From Clostridia bacterium (lineage in GTDB: Bacteria > Bacillota > Clostridia > Oscillospirales > Acutalibacteraceae), in NCBI GenBank assembly GCA_017549905.1, contig JAFYNC010000067.1, positions 1 to 5,668 of the forward strand: 5,668 nt of DNA, in the 5' to 3' direction. Below are positions 4,519 to 5,668 of the stretch, one piece after another (position 1 is the first letter of the stretch; each line of letters starts with the position of its first letter). The position numbers were made by a program, and so were the translations under genes. The notes beneath the pieces were generated by a model, which saw nothing but the letters and a program-made list of their open reading frames with translations, ran no database searches and was not told where the DNA came from.

Positions 4519-5668
4519 ATGGTTAAAAATGATGAGATTATTTTAAAAATCAATGATGTTACAAGCGAAGGCAGCGGTATTGGAAAATATGAGGATATGG
4601 CTGTTTTTGTTCCGCTTACTGCTGTTGGTGATACTGCAAAAGTGAAAATTTTAAAGGTTAAAAAAACTTATGCTTATGGCAAGGTTTTGGAAATCTTGCA
4701 ACCGTCGGCGGATAGAATTTGCCCTGATTGTGATGTATTTAATAAATGTGGCGGTTGTGCTTATAGGCACATAAACTATGAGGCAGAATGCAGAATTAAG
4801 CAAAATACAGTTAAGGAAACCGTTAAAAGAATAGGCGGTGTTAATATAAATCCATCACCGATTATTTATGGTAAATCTGATTTTTATCGCAACAAAGCTC
4901 AGTTTCCAATAGATTTAAACGGAAACGCGGGTTTTTATGCTTTTCATTCGCATCGAATAATACCTTGTAGCAAGTGTAAATTACAACCCGATATTTTTGG
5001 AGATATTATAGCTTTTTGCGAATCGTGGATTAAGGAATTTAATATAAGCATTTACGATGAATTAAAGCATAAAGGTGTGTTAAGACATTTATATTTACGT
5101 TTTGCTGAGATTACAGGCGAAATAATGCTAACATTTGTTGTAAATTCTGATAGTTTACCTTTTTCTGATAAAATAATAAATGGTTTGGCTAAAAAATTCC
5201 CTCAAATTAAAAGTATTCAGCTTAACATAAATAAAGAAAACACAAACGTTATTTTGGGCAAAAAATGTGTTTGCCTTTTTGGTGAGCAATATATTACCGA
5301 CGAATTATGCGGTGTAAAGGTAAGGCTCTCGCCGTTATCGTTTTATCAAGTTAATCGCGAAATGGCTGAAGTTTTATATAAAAAAGCCGCAGAGTATGCA
5401 AAACCTTTTAGTAAAAATATTTTAGACCTTTATTGCGGCGCAGGTACTATCGGTCTTTCTATGGCTAAGAGCGCCAAAAGCATAATCGGTGTAGAAATTA
5501 TTCCACAAGCGGTTGATGATGCAGAATTTAATGCTAAAAATAATGGAATAGAAAATGCGCGATTTATTTGCGCAGATGCAACAAAGGCAGCAAGTCAGTT
5601 GGCATCTGAGGGTATAAAAACAGATGTTGTGATTGTTGATCCACCACGAAAGGGATGCACACAAGAAC
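4519..5668 (+). CDS. rlmD: 23S rRNA (uracil-5-)-methyltransferase, RlmD/RlmCD type (3' truncated by window)
   Basis: The first 383 codons of a SAM-dependent RNA m5U methyltransferase; related enzymes methylate U1939 (RlmD), and in Gram-positive bacteria both U747 and U1939 (RlmCD), of 23S rRNA. Residues about 1-60 form a TRAM RNA-binding domain. The iron-sulfur ligands are visible as C71-x5-C77-G-G-C80 plus probably C153 (in CSKCKLQ). The central domain includes FYRNKAQFP (122-130) and LSPLSFYQVN (270-279). The SAM-binding motif DLYCGAGTIGLSMA is at 303-316, the acidic GVEI at 324-327, and the DPPRKG motif at 374-379. The catalytic Cys and final Glu lie beyond the right edge, as expected for a protein of about 450 residues. 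AGAGG lies seven bases before the ATG. The gene follows a terminator hairpin, so it probably uses its own promoter or partial readthrough. Which uracil is modified cannot be decided here. Confidence 0.93.
   Translation, partial: MVKNDEIILKINDVTSEGSGIGKYEDMAVFVPLTAVGDTAKVKILKVKKTYAYGKVLEILQPSADRICPDCDVFNKCGGCAYRHINYEAECRIKQNTVKETVKRIGGVNINPSPIIYGKSDFYRNKAQFPIDLNGNAGFYAFHSHRIIPCSKCKLQPDIFGDIIAFCESWIKEFNISIYDELKHKGVLRHLYLRFAEITGEIMLTFVVNSDSLPFSDKIINGLAKKFPQIKSIQLNINKENTNVILGKKCVCLFGEQYITDELCGVKVRLSPLSFYQVNREMAEVLYKKAAEYAKPFSKNILDLYCGAGTIGLSMAKSAKSIIGVEIIPQAVDDAEFNAKNNGIENARFICADATKAASQLASEGIKTDVVIVDPPRKGCTQE

Noticed and set aside
5422..5664. Leftward open frame of 80 codons at the right end
   Set aside because: It is antisense to the SAM-binding domain of the methyltransferase gene, whose motifs (DLYCGAGT, DPPRKG) fix the coding strand and frame.

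Overview
The window is AT-rich, with strong Shine-Dalgarno sites (GGAGGT, GAGGAA, AGGTG), compact intergenic gaps and intrinsic terminators with T-tracts. Its gene families (group II ECF S component, MocR/PdxR-type regulator, DUF3784-type membrane protein, DUF3048 lipoprotein, RlmD/RlmCD methyltransferase) point to a low-GC Firmicute, most likely a clostridial gut-type bacterium. This is an inference from content and style. No tRNA, rRNA, CRISPR array, insertion sequence or phage gene is visible.

Layout. Bases 1-133 hold no supportable gene. A very symmetrical bidirectional terminator (134-175) closes the leftward transcription unit. That unit contains, in transcription order (right to left), an ECF transporter S component (1863-1141), a small three-helix membrane protein of DUF3784 type (1112-786) and a GNAT acetyltransferase (727-218, possibly with its own promoter). 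A 108-bp divergent intergenic region (1864-1971) separates this unit from a rightward MocR-family regulator (1972-3345). After it come a clear TTGAAA-17-TATAAT promoter, a DUF3048 lipoprotein (3421-4458), a terminator hairpin (4475-4503), and the first 383 codons of an RlmD/RlmCD-type 23S rRNA uracil-5-methyltransferase, which starts at 4519 and runs off the right edge.

How the genes may work together. The divergent pairing of a PLP-binding MocR regulator with a vitamin-type ECF S component suggests a vitamin B6 uptake switch: the regulator senses PLP or a related ligand and controls the S component. The control region supports this, with apparently overlapping face-to-face promoters and an exact TGATGT direct repeat flanking the S-component -10. 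The substrate is an inference from context, not read from the sequence. The lipoprotein and methyltransferase are probably conserved housekeeping-type genes unrelated to the transporter.

I found no convincing wholly new system. The items most worth a second look are the divergent control region, the enlarged S component, the Arg-to-Lys change in the regulator's ligand pocket, a Cys-x-Cys-x3-His motif in the exported lipoprotein, and the terminator/promoter overlap before the methyltransferase.
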